From positions 316,342 through 380,341 of the forward strand of contig NZ_AWFX01000042.1 in assembly GCF_000463115.2 (NCBI RefSeq): DNA of 64,000 nt, written 5' to 3'. The position numbers and the translations under genes are program-made. Under the pieces are notes generated by a model that was not told the DNA's origin, ran no database searches, and saw only the letters and a list, made by a program, of their open reading frames with translations. The DNA is from Franconibacter helveticus LMG 23732. Lineage in GTDB: Bacteria > Pseudomonadota > Gammaproteobacteria > Enterobacterales > Enterobacteriaceae. Below, piece by piece: positions 18,106 through 26,840 of the stretch (within the stretch, counting starts at the first letter, position 1; each line of letters begins with the position of its first letter).

Positions 18106-18819
18106 TTAATCTCGCGTCTCCCGCCGCGCCTGGTGCAGGGCGTGGAGCGTAATTTTTCGAACCTCTTTCTGGCTTTGGGCAATGTGGTCGTGCAGCCGGG
18201 CGCAGGCCTCCTTCAGGTTGTGGTTAAGAATGGCGAGCAGGATCTGCCCATGCTCGGCGTAGGTAGCGCTGATGCGCGCCGCTTCGGTGAAATCCATGCG
18301 GCGTACAATGCGAATTTTCTCGGTAACGTCGCGATGCACCCGCGCCATTTCCGGGTTGCCGGCGGTGTCGACCAGCGTCATGTGAAACTGCTCGTCATGG
18401 CTTGCCACCGTCGCCCCGTCGGTAAGCGGCGGGCTGTCGACCCAAAAGTGCCTGAGCATTTGCAGCGGCAGCGGGCGCACATCCGTCGGCAACGCGCAAA
18501 GCCGTTTCACCGCTTCCAGCTCCAGCACCACGCGCAGGTCGTAAAGCGCTTCCAGATGGTCGAAATCGACATGCCGCACCTGCCAGCCGCTGCGTGGCTG
18601 AACATCGAGATACCCTTCCTGCTCCAGCAAATGCAGCGCCTGGCGCACCGGCGTGCGGCTCGCGCCCATGCGCGCCGCAAGGTCGTTTTCACTGAAGCGG
18701 TCCCCCGGCAGCAGCTGGAAATCGAAAATCTCCTGCTTGAGCAGCCGGTAAATGCGTTCGCCCTGGCCTTCCTCGCGGCGCTTGCCGCGAGGTTCTGGCC
18801 TTTGCCAGCCTGCCTGCAT
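18106..18819 (-). CDS. GntR-family (FadR/FCD) regulator of urea operon
   Basis: This protein of about 237 residues has an N-terminal winged helix (GERIYRLLKQEIFDFQ; SENDLAARMGASRTPVRQALHLLEQEG) and a C-terminal FCD ligand domain with Asp/His metal-site candidates. The frame opens further upstream inside the urea carboxylase gene; I place the start at 18819 because a GGAG site lies 9 bases before that ATG, 15 bases after the carboxylase stop. Its place within the operon suggests control of urea or amide use. The ligand is unknown. Confidence 0.8.
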   Translation of the reverse strand: MQAGWQRPEPRGKRREEGQGERIYRLLKQEIFDFQLLPGDRFSENDLAARMGASRTPVRQALHLLEQEGYLDVQPRSGWQVRHVDFDHLEALYDLRVVLELEAVKRLCALPTDVRPLPLQMLRHFWVDSPPLTDGATVASHDEQFHMTLVDTAGNPEMARVHRDVTEKIRIVRRMDFTEAARISATYAEHGQILLAILNHNLKEACARLHDHIAQSQKEVRKITLHALHQARRETRD

Positions 18820-18833
18820 CGGCATCTTCTCCG

Positions 18834-21800
18834 TCAGCCCAGCCACAGCAGCGCGTCGCCGGGTGAAACGGGCCGCCCCTGCTGGCAACTGATGCGCGAC
18901 ACCACACCGTCGCTGGGCGCATGCACCATCAGCTCCATTTTCATTGCCTCCACCACGACCAGCGGTTCGCCCTGGCGCACGCGCTGGCCCGGTTCGACAA
19001 GGATTTTCCAGATATTGCCGTTGAGGTCGGCGCTTACCAGCTGGCCGCTCTGCTCCTCCTGCTCCTGTATGGCCACCGGCTGCGTCTGCTCTGCCGCCGT
19101 GTTTTCCTGCGCCTGCCAGCGCGTGACTTCGGCGCTGAAGGCCGCCTGCTGGCGCTCACGGAATGCAGCGATATCCCCGGCGTTTTCCGTCAGGAAGCGG
19201 TTGTAGGCGGCGAAATCAAACTCGCTCTCTTCAATGCGGATATGGGCGCGCCCTTCGCGGAAAGCGTCGCGCAAGTCGGTTAACTCCGCTTCGCTTACCG
19301 GGTAAAAACGCACCTGGTCGAAAAACTTCAACAGCCAGGGCTCTTCGCCAAACTGCGCGTTCTTCAGGAACTTGTTCCAGATAGGCAGCGTTCGCCCCAC
19401 CAGCTGATAGCCGCCGGGCGAGTCCATGCCGTAAATGCACATGTACATGCCGCCGATACCAACGGTGCCTTCGGCAGTCCAGGTGCGCGCCGGGTTATAT
19501 TTTGAACTGAGCAGGCGGTGGCGCGGGTCAACGGGCACCGCGCAAGGGGCGCCGAGATAAACGTCGCCCAGCCCAAGGATTAAGTAGCTGGCATCGAAAA
19601 TAATGCGCTGCACGTCGTCACGGCTGGCAAGTCCGTTGGCCCGGCAGATAAAGTCGACATTGTTCGGCAGCCAGGGCGCTTCGTTCCTGACCGTTTGCTG
19701 ATAACGCTCCACCGCGGCGAGCGTCGCGCTGTCTTCAAACGCCATCGGCAGATGGACAATGCGTGACGGAATTTTTAACTCGCTGACGTCGCCAGGCTCT
19801 TTGTCCAGGCTGAGCAGCAGCGCCATCAGCTGGCGCTGCGAGATACGCTGGCTGTCGTAGCGCACCTGCAACGAGCGCACGCCCGGCGAAAGCTCCTCCA
19901 CGCCCACCACGCCGCTTGCGCGGATCGCCTGCATCAGCAGGTGTACCCGCAGGCGCAGCGCCAGATCCATTACGTTGTCGCCATACTCAACCAGAATGTA
20001 GTTATCGCCCGCCTGTCGCCATACGGCGGCGGGCAAGCCGTTGCGCGCCGGCGTCTCGGCTAAAATCGCCGCGCTTGAGGTGGCGGATGGCGCAATGCTT
20101 GCGCGCACGTCCGGCAGTGCATTGACCGCGCACAGGTTGGTCACAGCCACCTGCTGGGCTATCTCCAGCGACTGGGCGTGTTCAAAACTGATGGGATGAA
20201 AGCGGATACGATCGCCCGGCTTCACCTGGCCTACTTTCCACAGTTCCGCTTTCGCGATAGTCACCGGGCAGACGAAACCGCCGAGGCTTGGGCCATCGCG
20301 GGTAAGAATGACCGGGAAATCGCCGGTGAAATTGATAGCCCCAATGGCGTATTCGCAGTCGTGTACGTTCGAAGGATGCAGCCCCGCCTCGCCGCCGTTG
20401 GCTCTTGTCCACGCTGGCTTCGGTCCTGAAAGCCGCACGCCCAGCCGGTTAGAGTTGTAATGCACCTGCCATTCGGCGTCGAAGAAGGCGTTCATCGATT
20501 CCGGGGTAAAGAAATCCGGCGCGCCATGCGGCCCGTAAAGCACGCCTATTTCCCATACATCGCCATAGCGCGGCAACAGCGCCGGTTCCGGCGTTTGCGG
20601 CAGCGCGATGGGCGGCGGCGTGGTGCAGGCGGCAAGCTCCGGGCGCGAAATCGCCAGAATATCCGCTACCTTCAGCGTGCGTCCGGCATGGCCGCCAAAC
20701 TGCCCCAGCGCGAAGGTCGAGCGGCTGCCCAGATAAACCGGCACGTCAATGCCGTTACGCACGGCAAGGTAGGTGCGACACCCCGCGCGGGCGCGGCCGA
20801 GCTTCAGCGTCTGCCCCGCTTTCACCACTACCGGTTGCCACAAGGCTACCGGCTCATCGTCAAGCGTCGCCGGGCAGTCTGCGCCGGTCAGCGCGATAGT
20901 CGCCGCGCTGTGAAAACGCAGCGTCGGCCCCTGGAGGGTGAACTCCAGCCCCGCTGCCGTCGGATGATTGCCGACGATACGGTTAGCGAGCCGGAAGGCG
21001 AAATCATCCATCGGCCCGGAAGGCGGCACGCCGATATCCCAGTAGCCGGTGCGCCCCGGATAATCCTGCACGCTGCTCCATGTTCCCGGCGCCAGCACTT
21101 CAATGGCGTGCGCTTCGTAGCGTACGTCGTCCAGCAGCCGCGTCCACATGACGCCAGCGGTAAATTCCGGCAGCTTCACTATCTGGCGCAGGTAGTCGAG
21201 GTTGGTGGCGATACCGTGCAAACGGGTGGCGTTAAGGGCGATAGTGAGTTTTTCCAGCGCCTGCTGGCGGGTTTCGCCGTGCACGATGATTTTGGCGATC
21301 ATCGGGTCGTAAAATGCGCTCACTTCTGCGCCCGTCGAGACCCAGCCGTCCACCCGCACATCCGCCGGAAAATAAACATCGGTTAATACGCCAGGGCTCG
21401 GCTGGAAGTTTTTCAGCGGATCTTCCGCATACAGGCGCACCTCAATAGCCGCGCCCTGCGGCTTGCGGGCGAGGGCTGACCAGTCCAGCGGCTCGCCCGC
21501 CGCCACGGCGATCATGCATTCGATCAGATCAAGGCCTGTGACGCACTCGGTTACCGGATGTTCAACCTGCAAGCGGGTGTTGACCTCCAGAAACCAGAAC
21601 TGGTCGCAAGCGGCGTCGTAGATAAACTCAACGGTGCCTGCGCTGCGGTAGCTGACCGATTCACCCAGCGCAACCGCCGCCGCATGCAGCGCCTCGCGCG
21701 TCGCCTGCGGCAGGCTGGGCGCCGGCGTCTCTTCCACCACTTTCTGGTTGCGGCGCTGGAGCGAGCAGTCGCGCTCGCCAAGGGCCGCCACGCGGCCTTT

Positions 21801-22448
21801 GCCGTCGCCTAAGATTTGCACCTCAAGGTGACGGGCGCGGTCGACAAACCGTTCAAGAAAGACGCCGTCGTCGCTGAAAAACTGCTGCCCCTGCCGTTTA
21901 ACGCTCTCCCAGGCCTCGCGCAGCGCCGTTTCGTCCGCGCAGCGGGTCAGGCCGATGCCGCCGCCGCCCGCGGTGGTTTTCAGCATCACCGGGTAGCCTA
22001 TCTCCTGCGCCGCGGCGCAGGCCTCTTCCAGCGTACGCAACAGGCCGGTGCCCGGGGTCATGGGCACGCCCGCGGCGGCGGCAAGCGCCCTGGCGCTGTG
22101 CTTGAGGCCGAAATCACTAATTTGCCGCGACGTCGGGCCGATAAACACAATCCCCGCGGCTTCACACGCGGCGGCGAACTCCGCCCGCTCCGAGAGAAAA
22201 CCATAACCGGGGAAAATTGCCTGCGCCCCGCTCGCCTGCGCGGCGCTGAGGATTTTATCGACATCAAGATAGCTTTCGCTCGCCTTCTCGCCGCCAAGCG
22301 CAATGGCGCAGTCTGCATCGCTTACGTGCCGGGCGTTGCGATCGGCGTCGGAGTAGACCGCAACGCTTTTTATGCCCATTTTTTTCAGGGTGCGAATGGC
22401 GCGACAGGCGATTTCGCCGCGGTTAGCAATCAATACCGTGGTAAACAT
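18834..22448 (-). CDS. uca: Urea carboxylase
   Basis: This biotin enzyme of about 1204 residues carboxylates urea to allophanate using ATP and bicarbonate. Domains in order: biotin carboxylase (residues 1-450, MFTTVLIANRGEIACRAIRT, an ATP-grasp with GGGGIGLTR), KipA/AHS2-type and KipI/AHS1-type carboxyltransferase domains, and a C-terminal biotinyl domain with EAMKMEL and biotin-Lys at about 1170. The start at 22448 has a GAGGAG site; an upstream in-frame Met would add 27 unrelated residues. Some relatives are guanidine carboxylases. The urea transporter and the lack of CgdA/CgdB genes favour urea here. Confidence 0.88.
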   Translation of the reverse strand: MFTTVLIANRGEIACRAIRTLKKMGIKSVAVYSDADRNARHVSDADCAIALGGEKASESYLDVDKILSAAQASGAQAIFPGYGFLSERAEFAAACEAAGIVFIGPTSRQISDFGLKHSARALAAAAGVPMTPGTGLLRTLEEACAAAQEIGYPVMLKTTAGGGGIGLTRCADETALREAWESVKRQGQQFFSDDGVFLERFVDRARHLEVQILGDGKGRVAALGERDCSLQRRNQKVVEETPAPSLPQATREALHAAAVALGESVSYRSAGTVEFIYDAACDQFWFLEVNTRLQVEHPVTECVTGLDLIECMIAVAAGEPLDWSALARKPQGAAIEVRLYAEDPLKNFQPSPGVLTDVYFPADVRVDGWVSTGAEVSAFYDPMIAKIIVHGETRQQALEKLTIALNATRLHGIATNLDYLRQIVKLPEFTAGVMWTRLLDDVRYEAHAIEVLAPGTWSSVQDYPGRTGYWDIGVPPSGPMDDFAFRLANRIVGNHPTAAGLEFTLQGPTLRFHSAATIALTGADCPATLDDEPVALWQPVVVKAGQTLKLGRARAGCRTYLAVRNGIDVPVYLGSRSTFALGQFGGHAGRTLKVADILAISRPELAACTTPPPIALPQTPEPALLPRYGDVWEIGVLYGPHGAPDFFTPESMNAFFDAEWQVHYNSNRLGVRLSGPKPAWTRANGGEAGLHPSNVHDCEYAIGAINFTGDFPVILTRDGPSLGGFVCPVTIAKAELWKVGQVKPGDRIRFHPISFEHAQSLEIAQQVAVTNLCAVNALPDVRASIAPSATSSAAILAETPARNGLPAAVWRQAGDNYILVEYGDNVMDLALRLRVHLLMQAIRASGVVGVEELSPGVRSLQVRYDSQRISQRQLMALLLSLDKEPGDVSELKIPSRIVHLPMAFEDSATLAAVERYQQTVRNEAPWLPNNVDFICRANGLASRDDVQRIIFDASYLILGLGDVYLGAPCAVPVDPRHRLLSSKYNPARTWTAEGTVGIGGMYMCIYGMDSPGGYQLVGRTLPIWNKFLKNAQFGEEPWLLKFFDQVRFYPVSEAELTDLRDAFREGRAHIRIEESEFDFAAYNRFLTENAGDIAAFRERQQAAFSAEVTRWQAQENTAAEQTQPVAIQEQEEQSGQLVSADLNGNIWKILVEPGQRVRQGEPLVVVEAMKMELMVHAPSDGVVSRISCQQGRPVSPGDALLWLG

Positions 22449-22458
22449 GGCGCACTCC

Positions 22459-24276
22459 TCAGGCGGTCTGATGGCGGGCGAGCCAGGCTTTCCAGCCGCC
22501 CCAGGAGGTGATATCCGTCGCGTCCGCAAGTGCCTGCGGCTCGCAAATAAATCCTTTCACCTGACGGCCGTCGGCAAGCGTAAGCGTGCCGATACCGAGC
22601 GGCGCAGGAATTTCCGCCACAAATTCGCCAAAGCGGGCGAGCGGAATGTCCCACAGCTCCACTGCAATCGGCGCGCCTTCCGCCATGCGCGCCAGGCCCG
22701 GTTTCGGCGGTGTGGTATTGGCAAGGGCAAAAAGGCGGTAGCGGGCGTCTGTCGTGGTCTCCTCGACAAACACCGCATCGCGGGTGGTGAGCTGGAAATT
22801 CAGCGGCATGCCGCGCAGGTGCGCGCCGACCACCGCCAGGCGAACGTGTTCTTCGCTGCGCAACGCGGGCTGCGGTGCGGGCAGCGCCTTGTTCGTCGCG
22901 CCGAGCGGCAGCGTGACGGCCTGTTGCCAGAGCGCGCCGAAGCGGGCGAGCGCGCCATCGCGCCATGCCGGGGCAATCAGGGTAATGCCCGCCGGCAGGC
23001 CGTCGTCGCGAAAATCCGCAGGCAGCGCCAGCGCGCAGAGATCGGCCAGATTGGTGAAGTTGGTGTAATAGCCGAAATGCGAGTTATAGCGCACCGGCTC
23101 CGCTTTCATCTCTTCCAGGGTGTGAATCGTGGGCGACGTGGGCACTACCAGCGCATCAAACCCGGCAAGCTGCGTCTGGATATGGCGCGCCAGCTCCGCA
23201 CGGGCATATTCCGCCCGCCAGGCATCGCAGGCGCTAAAGCGCACCCCGCTTTCGACTATGCCGCGCACCGTCGGGTCCATCGCCTCGGGCTGGCTTTGCA
23301 GCACAGCGCCCACCGCCACGGTACGCTCGGCGACCCAGGCGCCTGCGTAAAGCTGCTCCGCCAGCGCGCGAAACGCAGAAAAATCAATGGGCACCAGTTG
23401 CGCGCCGAGCGCTTCCAGGCGCGCCAGGCTTTTCTCAAACGCCGCCTGGCTCTTCTTGTCGCCATAAAATTCCAGCACGTCCGGCACGGCCAGACGCGGC
23501 GCGGGAGCGAAGCGAGCAGGCGCCGTGCGGGGGTTATGGCGGGAATAGGCGTCCTGTTCGTCATATCCGCCTGCGATGCGCGCCACGGTATACGCATCTT
23601 CAACCGTCAGGGCAAAAACGGATACGCAGTCGTTCAAACGGCAGGCGGGCACCACGCCGTGGGTGGAAAGCCAGCCTTTGGTGGGCTTCAGCCCGACAAT
23701 ATTGTTAAAGCCTGCGGGCACGCGCCCGGAACCGGCGGTATCTGTGCCGAGCGCAAACGCAGCAAGCCCGCGCGCAACCACGGAAGCGGATCCGGAGCTG
23801 GAGCCGCCGCTGACATAATCGGGGTTGAAGGTGTTCGGCACCGCGCCATAAGGCGAACGGGTGCCGACAAGCCCGGTGGCGAACTGATCAAGATTGGTTT
23901 TGCCAATGACAACGGCGCCTGCGGCTTTGAGCTTCGCCACGACGGTAGCGTCCCGTTCCGGCGAGTAAGCAAAGGCGGGACACGCGGCGCTGGTGGGCAT
24001 GCCGACCACGTCGATATTGTCTTTCACCGCGAAAGGCACGCCAAAGAGCGGAAAGTCGTCCAGCGTTTTTTCACCCGACGCCAGCGCCGTTAACAGCGGC
24101 TCGATTTGGCTGGCGATAAGCGCCCGGCTGGCTTTGAAGATCCACGCCGGATCGTTATTTTCCGGGGCGTCGCTGAACGCGGCATAAATATCGGCGATCC
24201 GTTTTGGATCCTGAAGAAACTCCCTGCGCCATTCACTCAGGGTTAATGGCATAAAAAGCGGTTGCGCGGTCGTCAT
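22459..24276 (-). CDS. atzF: Allophanate hydrolase
   Basis: This 605-residue enzyme splits allophanate into ammonia and carbon dioxide. The amidase-signature domain shows the Lys-Ser-Ser triad: Lys85 (PFAVKDNID), Ser160 region (GGSSSGSA) and nucleophile Ser183 (TDTAGSGRVPA). The C-terminal 170 residues form the AtzF C domain. It is the first gene of the urea operon, 10 bases before uca. I use the ATG at 24276 (MTTAQPLF). The farthest upstream in-frame Met (24321) would lie before the transcription start predicted from the sigma-54 element; an ATG at 24288 remains possible. Confidence 0.88.
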   Translation of the reverse strand: MTTAQPLFMPLTLSEWRREFLQDPKRIADIYAAFSDAPENNDPAWIFKASRALIASQIEPLLTALASGEKTLDDFPLFGVPFAVKDNIDVVGMPTSAACPAFAYSPERDATVVAKLKAAGAVVIGKTNLDQFATGLVGTRSPYGAVPNTFNPDYVSGGSSSGSASVVARGLAAFALGTDTAGSGRVPAGFNNIVGLKPTKGWLSTHGVVPACRLNDCVSVFALTVEDAYTVARIAGGYDEQDAYSRHNPRTAPARFAPAPRLAVPDVLEFYGDKKSQAAFEKSLARLEALGAQLVPIDFSAFRALAEQLYAGAWVAERTVAVGAVLQSQPEAMDPTVRGIVESGVRFSACDAWRAEYARAELARHIQTQLAGFDALVVPTSPTIHTLEEMKAEPVRYNSHFGYYTNFTNLADLCALALPADFRDDGLPAGITLIAPAWRDGALARFGALWQQAVTLPLGATNKALPAPQPALRSEEHVRLAVVGAHLRGMPLNFQLTTRDAVFVEETTTDARYRLFALANTTPPKPGLARMAEGAPIAVELWDIPLARFGEFVAEIPAPLGIGTLTLADGRQVKGFICEPQALADATDITSWGGWKAWLARHQTA

Positions 24277-24316
24277 TTGCTGGCATCCCATCTGGTATAC
24301 AAGATGGAATAGCGTT

Positions 24317-24332
24317 AGCAATTAGGATGCCA
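24317..24332 (-). promoter_or_regulatory. Candidate sigma-54 promoter of urea operon
   Basis: On the minus strand TGGCATCCTAATTGCT fits the sigma-54 consensus TGGCACG-N4-TTGCW, with GG and GC at the required spacing. Transcription would begin near 24306, about 30 bases before the atzF start. Sigma-54 promoters drive nitrogen-limited genes in enterobacteria, which suits a urea operon. Confidence 0.7.
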
Positions 24333-24579
24333 CTATTTATAATTCCTTTAATATCAATTGGATATTATAAATTTAATTCAACAAGGACGGTTCACCTTTA
24401 TTACAAAGCGTAAATAACAGCAATGGTTCTCCGCTATGGTGCAAAGCCGCTTCATAAATGTGCAGCGCGTGAAAAGATAATTAAAAATGATGGTCTGAGG
24501 GTAACGTAACAGCTATTTGCTATTGATAACGCGCCCGCCATAATCACGTTTAACGCCCCTTCCCCTTTTTCCTGACCAT
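24333..24579. other. AT-rich regulatory gap upstream of urea operon
   Basis: This part of the 380-base gap between atzF and the MetE-like gene is markedly AT-rich near 24333-24400 and holds no convincing gene. Apart from the NtrC-like site it contains a further half-site (TTCACC, 24391). No guanidine riboswitch pattern was recognised in it. Confidence 0.5.
24427..24443 (-). promoter_or_regulatory. Candidate NtrC-binding site
   Basis: TTCTCC-GCTAT-GGTGCA fits the NtrC palindrome TGCACY-N5-GGTGCA, with one perfect half and four of six bases in the other. It lies about 120 bases upstream of the predicted start of the urea operon, a normal enhancer distance, with AT-rich DNA between. Confidence 0.5.
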
Positions 24580-24609
24580 AAAAAAAGCGGACAGCTTTCG
24601 CCATCCGCT
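24580..24609 (-). terminator. Terminator of MetE-like gene
   Basis: On the minus strand the stem AGCGGA/TCCGCT is followed by seven T residues, about 50 bases after the MetE-like stop codon. Confidence 0.8.
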
Positions 24610-24656
24610 CTGCAAACCGGGAATATCTCCTCCTTTGCAGGAGGGAAACGTTATTG

Positions 24657-25760
24657 TTACCAGACCTCGTTGGCAATACCGGTAACGAGGCGCACTTTAT
24701 CCCACTGTTGCGCTTCGCTCAGGCTGTTGCCCTCTTCGGTGGAGGCGAAACCGCACTGCGGGCTGAGGCAAAGCTGGTTAATGTCGACATACTGCGCGGC
24801 TTCTTTAAGACGCGCTTTCACCAGCTCCGGGTTTTCCAGTTCGCCGTTTTTGGTGGTGATAAGGCCCAGCACCACCTGCTGCTTGCCCGGACGAATAAAG
24901 CGCAGCGGCGCAAAGTCACCGGAGCGGTCGTTATCATACTCCAGGAAAAAGGCGTCGATATTTACGGTGCCGAACAGCACTTCGGCTACCGGCTCATAAC
25001 CGCCTTCGGAGATCCAGCTTGAACGGAAGTTGCCGCGGCAAACGTGCAGGCCGATGGTCAGATCGTCCGGCTTGCCTTCCAGCGCTTTGTTCAGCACGCG
25101 GGCGTAAATCTTCATCAGCTCATCCGGATCTTCGCCGCGCTCACGCACTTTTGCGCGCTGTTCATCAGAGCAAAGATAGGCCCACACGGTATCGTCCAGT
25201 TGCAGATAACGGCAGCCTGCGTCATAGAAAGCGCGGATGGCGTCGCGCCAGGTGGTGGCGAGATCGTCAAAATAGTCGTTCAGATCAGGGTAGACCGTGC
25301 GGTCGATAGCTTTGGCGCCGCCGCGAAAATGCAGCACGCTTGGGCTGGGAATGGTCATTTTCGGCTCGGCGTTACCGCTTACGCTCTTCAGATAACGAAA
25401 ATCTTCCAGCATCGGGTGATCGCCAAAACCGACCTTACCCACCACGCGAACGCTCTGCGCTTTGGTCTGGATGCCGTTGAACTGGATCCCCTGATCCACT
25501 TCATAAAGCTCTACGCCCTGCAAGGCAGCGAAAAAGTCCATGTGCCACCAGGCGCGGCGGAATTCGCCGTCGGTCACGACATGCAGGCCGCAGGCGCACT
25601 GCTGCGCGACGCTCTCGCGAATGGCCTCGTCTTCTGCTTTGCGCAGCGCAGCGGCGTCTATCTGGCCTGCGGCAAACTGCTGGCGCGCCTGCTTAATGGC
25701 GTCCGGGCGCAGAAAACTGCCGACTACATCGGCGCGAAACGGGGCGTGTTGACGTTGCAT
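24657..25760 (-). CDS. MetE C-terminal-like (cobalamin-independent) methyltransferase
   Basis: This 367-residue protein corresponds to the catalytic C-terminal half of cobalamin-independent methionine synthase, as in Bacillus YxjG/YxjH. The zinc ligands expected for thiol activation are present: His239 and Cys241 (GLHVCRGN), Glu274 (FLEYDNDRSG) and Cys336 (SPQCGFAS). The N-terminal MetE half is missing, so the methyl donor may not be polyglutamyl-methyltetrahydrofolate. Three met boxes lie upstream, which supports a role in methionine or homocysteine metabolism. The start has an AGGAG site. Confidence 0.85.
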   Translation of the reverse strand: MQRQHAPFRADVVGSFLRPDAIKQARQQFAAGQIDAAALRKAEDEAIRESVAQQCACGLHVVTDGEFRRAWWHMDFFAALQGVELYEVDQGIQFNGIQTKAQSVRVVGKVGFGDHPMLEDFRYLKSVSGNAEPKMTIPSPSVLHFRGGAKAIDRTVYPDLNDYFDDLATTWRDAIRAFYDAGCRYLQLDDTVWAYLCSDEQRAKVRERGEDPDELMKIYARVLNKALEGKPDDLTIGLHVCRGNFRSSWISEGGYEPVAEVLFGTVNIDAFFLEYDNDRSGDFAPLRFIRPGKQQVVLGLITTKNGELENPELVKARLKEAAQYVDINQLCLSPQCGFASTEEGNSLSEAQQWDKVRLVTGIANEVW

Positions 25761-25822
25761 GTTTTTCTCCTGACCCTTGCTGACTTAATTGCGCAAGGTG
25801 ATAGTTATCTGGGTGAACTTTT

Positions 25823-25846
25823 AGACATCTGGACGGCTATATGTCC
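25823..25846. promoter_or_regulatory. MetJ operator (three met boxes)
   Basis: Three adjacent 8-base boxes, AGACATCT, GGACGGCT and ATATGTCC, match the MetJ consensus AGACGTCT at 7, 6 and 5 positions. They lie 63-86 bases upstream of the MetE-like start. MetJ with S-adenosylmethionine binds such tandem boxes and represses methionine genes. Confidence 0.75.
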
Positions 25847-25914
25847 AAATAATGACATGAGAAGCGCGCATGAGCAAACGAGGAAATTTCATCTGTGTTG
25901 AAAAAAATTCATTT

Positions 25915-25946
25915 AAAAAAAATCCCCACCGAAGTGGGGAAAAAAG
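25915..25946 (-). terminator. Terminator of the DUF1264 gene
   Basis: On the minus strand the stem TCCCCAC/GTGGGGA with loop TTCG is followed by eight T residues. Confidence 0.88.
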
Positions 25947-25967
25947 TCAGGCATATAACGAGAGAAA

Positions 25968-26738
25968 TTAAGGATTCGGTTTGGCGTCGCTGTCGGTGAC
26001 GCCGGGAATCGGCTGCGACGGGCGCTTAAACTTGCCGTTAAGGGCATCCACGCCGCTCTGCGGCCTGGCGTCGGCCTGCAAATCCTGGCGCGACTGACGA
26101 ATTTCATCGGTATTAACGTTAAGCTTTTTATCGCGCTCGCTGACCAGTTCCGGTTTTGCCTCACCGTCGCGGTTGAACGACCACGCGAGCATCGGCGGGC
26201 CCAGCGGCAACGTGGCGCCCTGTTCACCCGGCCCGCCGGTATGCCACACATGCCAGGTCTTACCGTAACTGTTCATTTTATCTTTCATCAGCCGGTGCTC
26301 AGCCACTTTCGGAATGCCTGGCGCAATCAGCTGGCCGCTGAGAATTTCGCCATTATGAGGATGCCAGTACTGGCGCTCTTCCTGGGGAAGCGTTGCAAAG
26401 AGTTTTTCGGAGATAATATATTCCACGCCGGTCATATTGGCGTTTTTAGTATTGCCATCAAATAAGACGCACTGGGCGAAATCCTGATTGACCTGATGAC
26501 AATAATGGTGCGCTTCCATTTGGTTTTCGGGATCGTCTTTCATCGGGTGAAAGCCCACCAGATAAATATCGAAATCCTTTAGTGGCGTATTGCTTTGTAA
26601 TAATGCAGCGCCGCCTTCAAGCACCTGGGTTGTCGTGGTTTTATTATCGCCAGGCGGCGTTGGCTTTTCTGCAAGCAGAGGAAACGGAGCGGTAAATAAC
26701 GCTAAGGCGACGCACAGAGGCAAATAAGTTTTCATCAT
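25968..26738 (-). CDS. DUF1264 (OBAP-like) exported protein
   Basis: This 256-residue protein has a signal peptide (MMKTYLPLCVALALFTAPFPLLA, cleaved near residue 23) and a DUF1264 domain, recognisable from DIYLVGFHPMKDDPENQMEAHHYCH, the CVLFDGN block and EYIISEKLFATLPQEERQYWHPH. Plant members are oil-body-associated proteins; the bacterial role is unknown. The C-terminal 60 residues are charged and proline-rich. It stands alone in a run of stress-type genes and has its own terminator. Confidence 0.75.
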   Translation of the reverse strand: MMKTYLPLCVALALFTAPFPLLAEKPTPPGDNKTTTTQVLEGGAALLQSNTPLKDFDIYLVGFHPMKDDPENQMEAHHYCHQVNQDFAQCVLFDGNTKNANMTGVEYIISEKLFATLPQEERQYWHPHNGEILSGQLIAPGIPKVAEHRLMKDKMNSYGKTWHVWHTGGPGEQGATLPLGPPMLAWSFNRDGEAKPELVSERDKKLNVNTDEIRQSRQDLQADARPQSGVDALNGKFKRPSQPIPGVTDSDAKPNP

Positions 26739-26770
26739 TTTACGGTCTTAATCAGTAAGGTACGGCGAAA

Positions 26771-26809
26771 AACAAACGGCCTCCGGTATGGGCAACCCCA
26801 TACCGGAGG
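26771..26809 (-). terminator. Terminator of KGG gene
   Basis: A perfect 13-base stem (CCTCCGGTATGGG/CCCATACCGGAGG, loop CAAC) is followed on the minus strand by CCGTTTGTTTTT, downstream of the KGG protein gene. Confidence 0.75.
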
Positions 26810-26840
26810 TACGTCAGGCAAGCCGTTGCCGGCTTATGCC

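Noticed and set aside
18820..18888. Longer GntR start inside the urea carboxylase gene
   Set aside because: The extra residues (Arg/Ala-rich) are a shadow of the carboxylase frame, and a better ribosome site lies before 18819.
24626..24648. Short hairpin CTCCT/AGGAG just behind the MetE-like gene
   Set aside because: It is short and has no T run; the stronger hairpin at 24580-24609 explains termination.
24322..24656. Guanidine (ykkC) riboswitch or a 74-residue minus-strand gene
   Set aside because: No conserved riboswitch core was recognised, and the frame at 24452-24676 lacks a ribosome site, has odd composition and overlaps the terminator and the end of the MetE-like gene.
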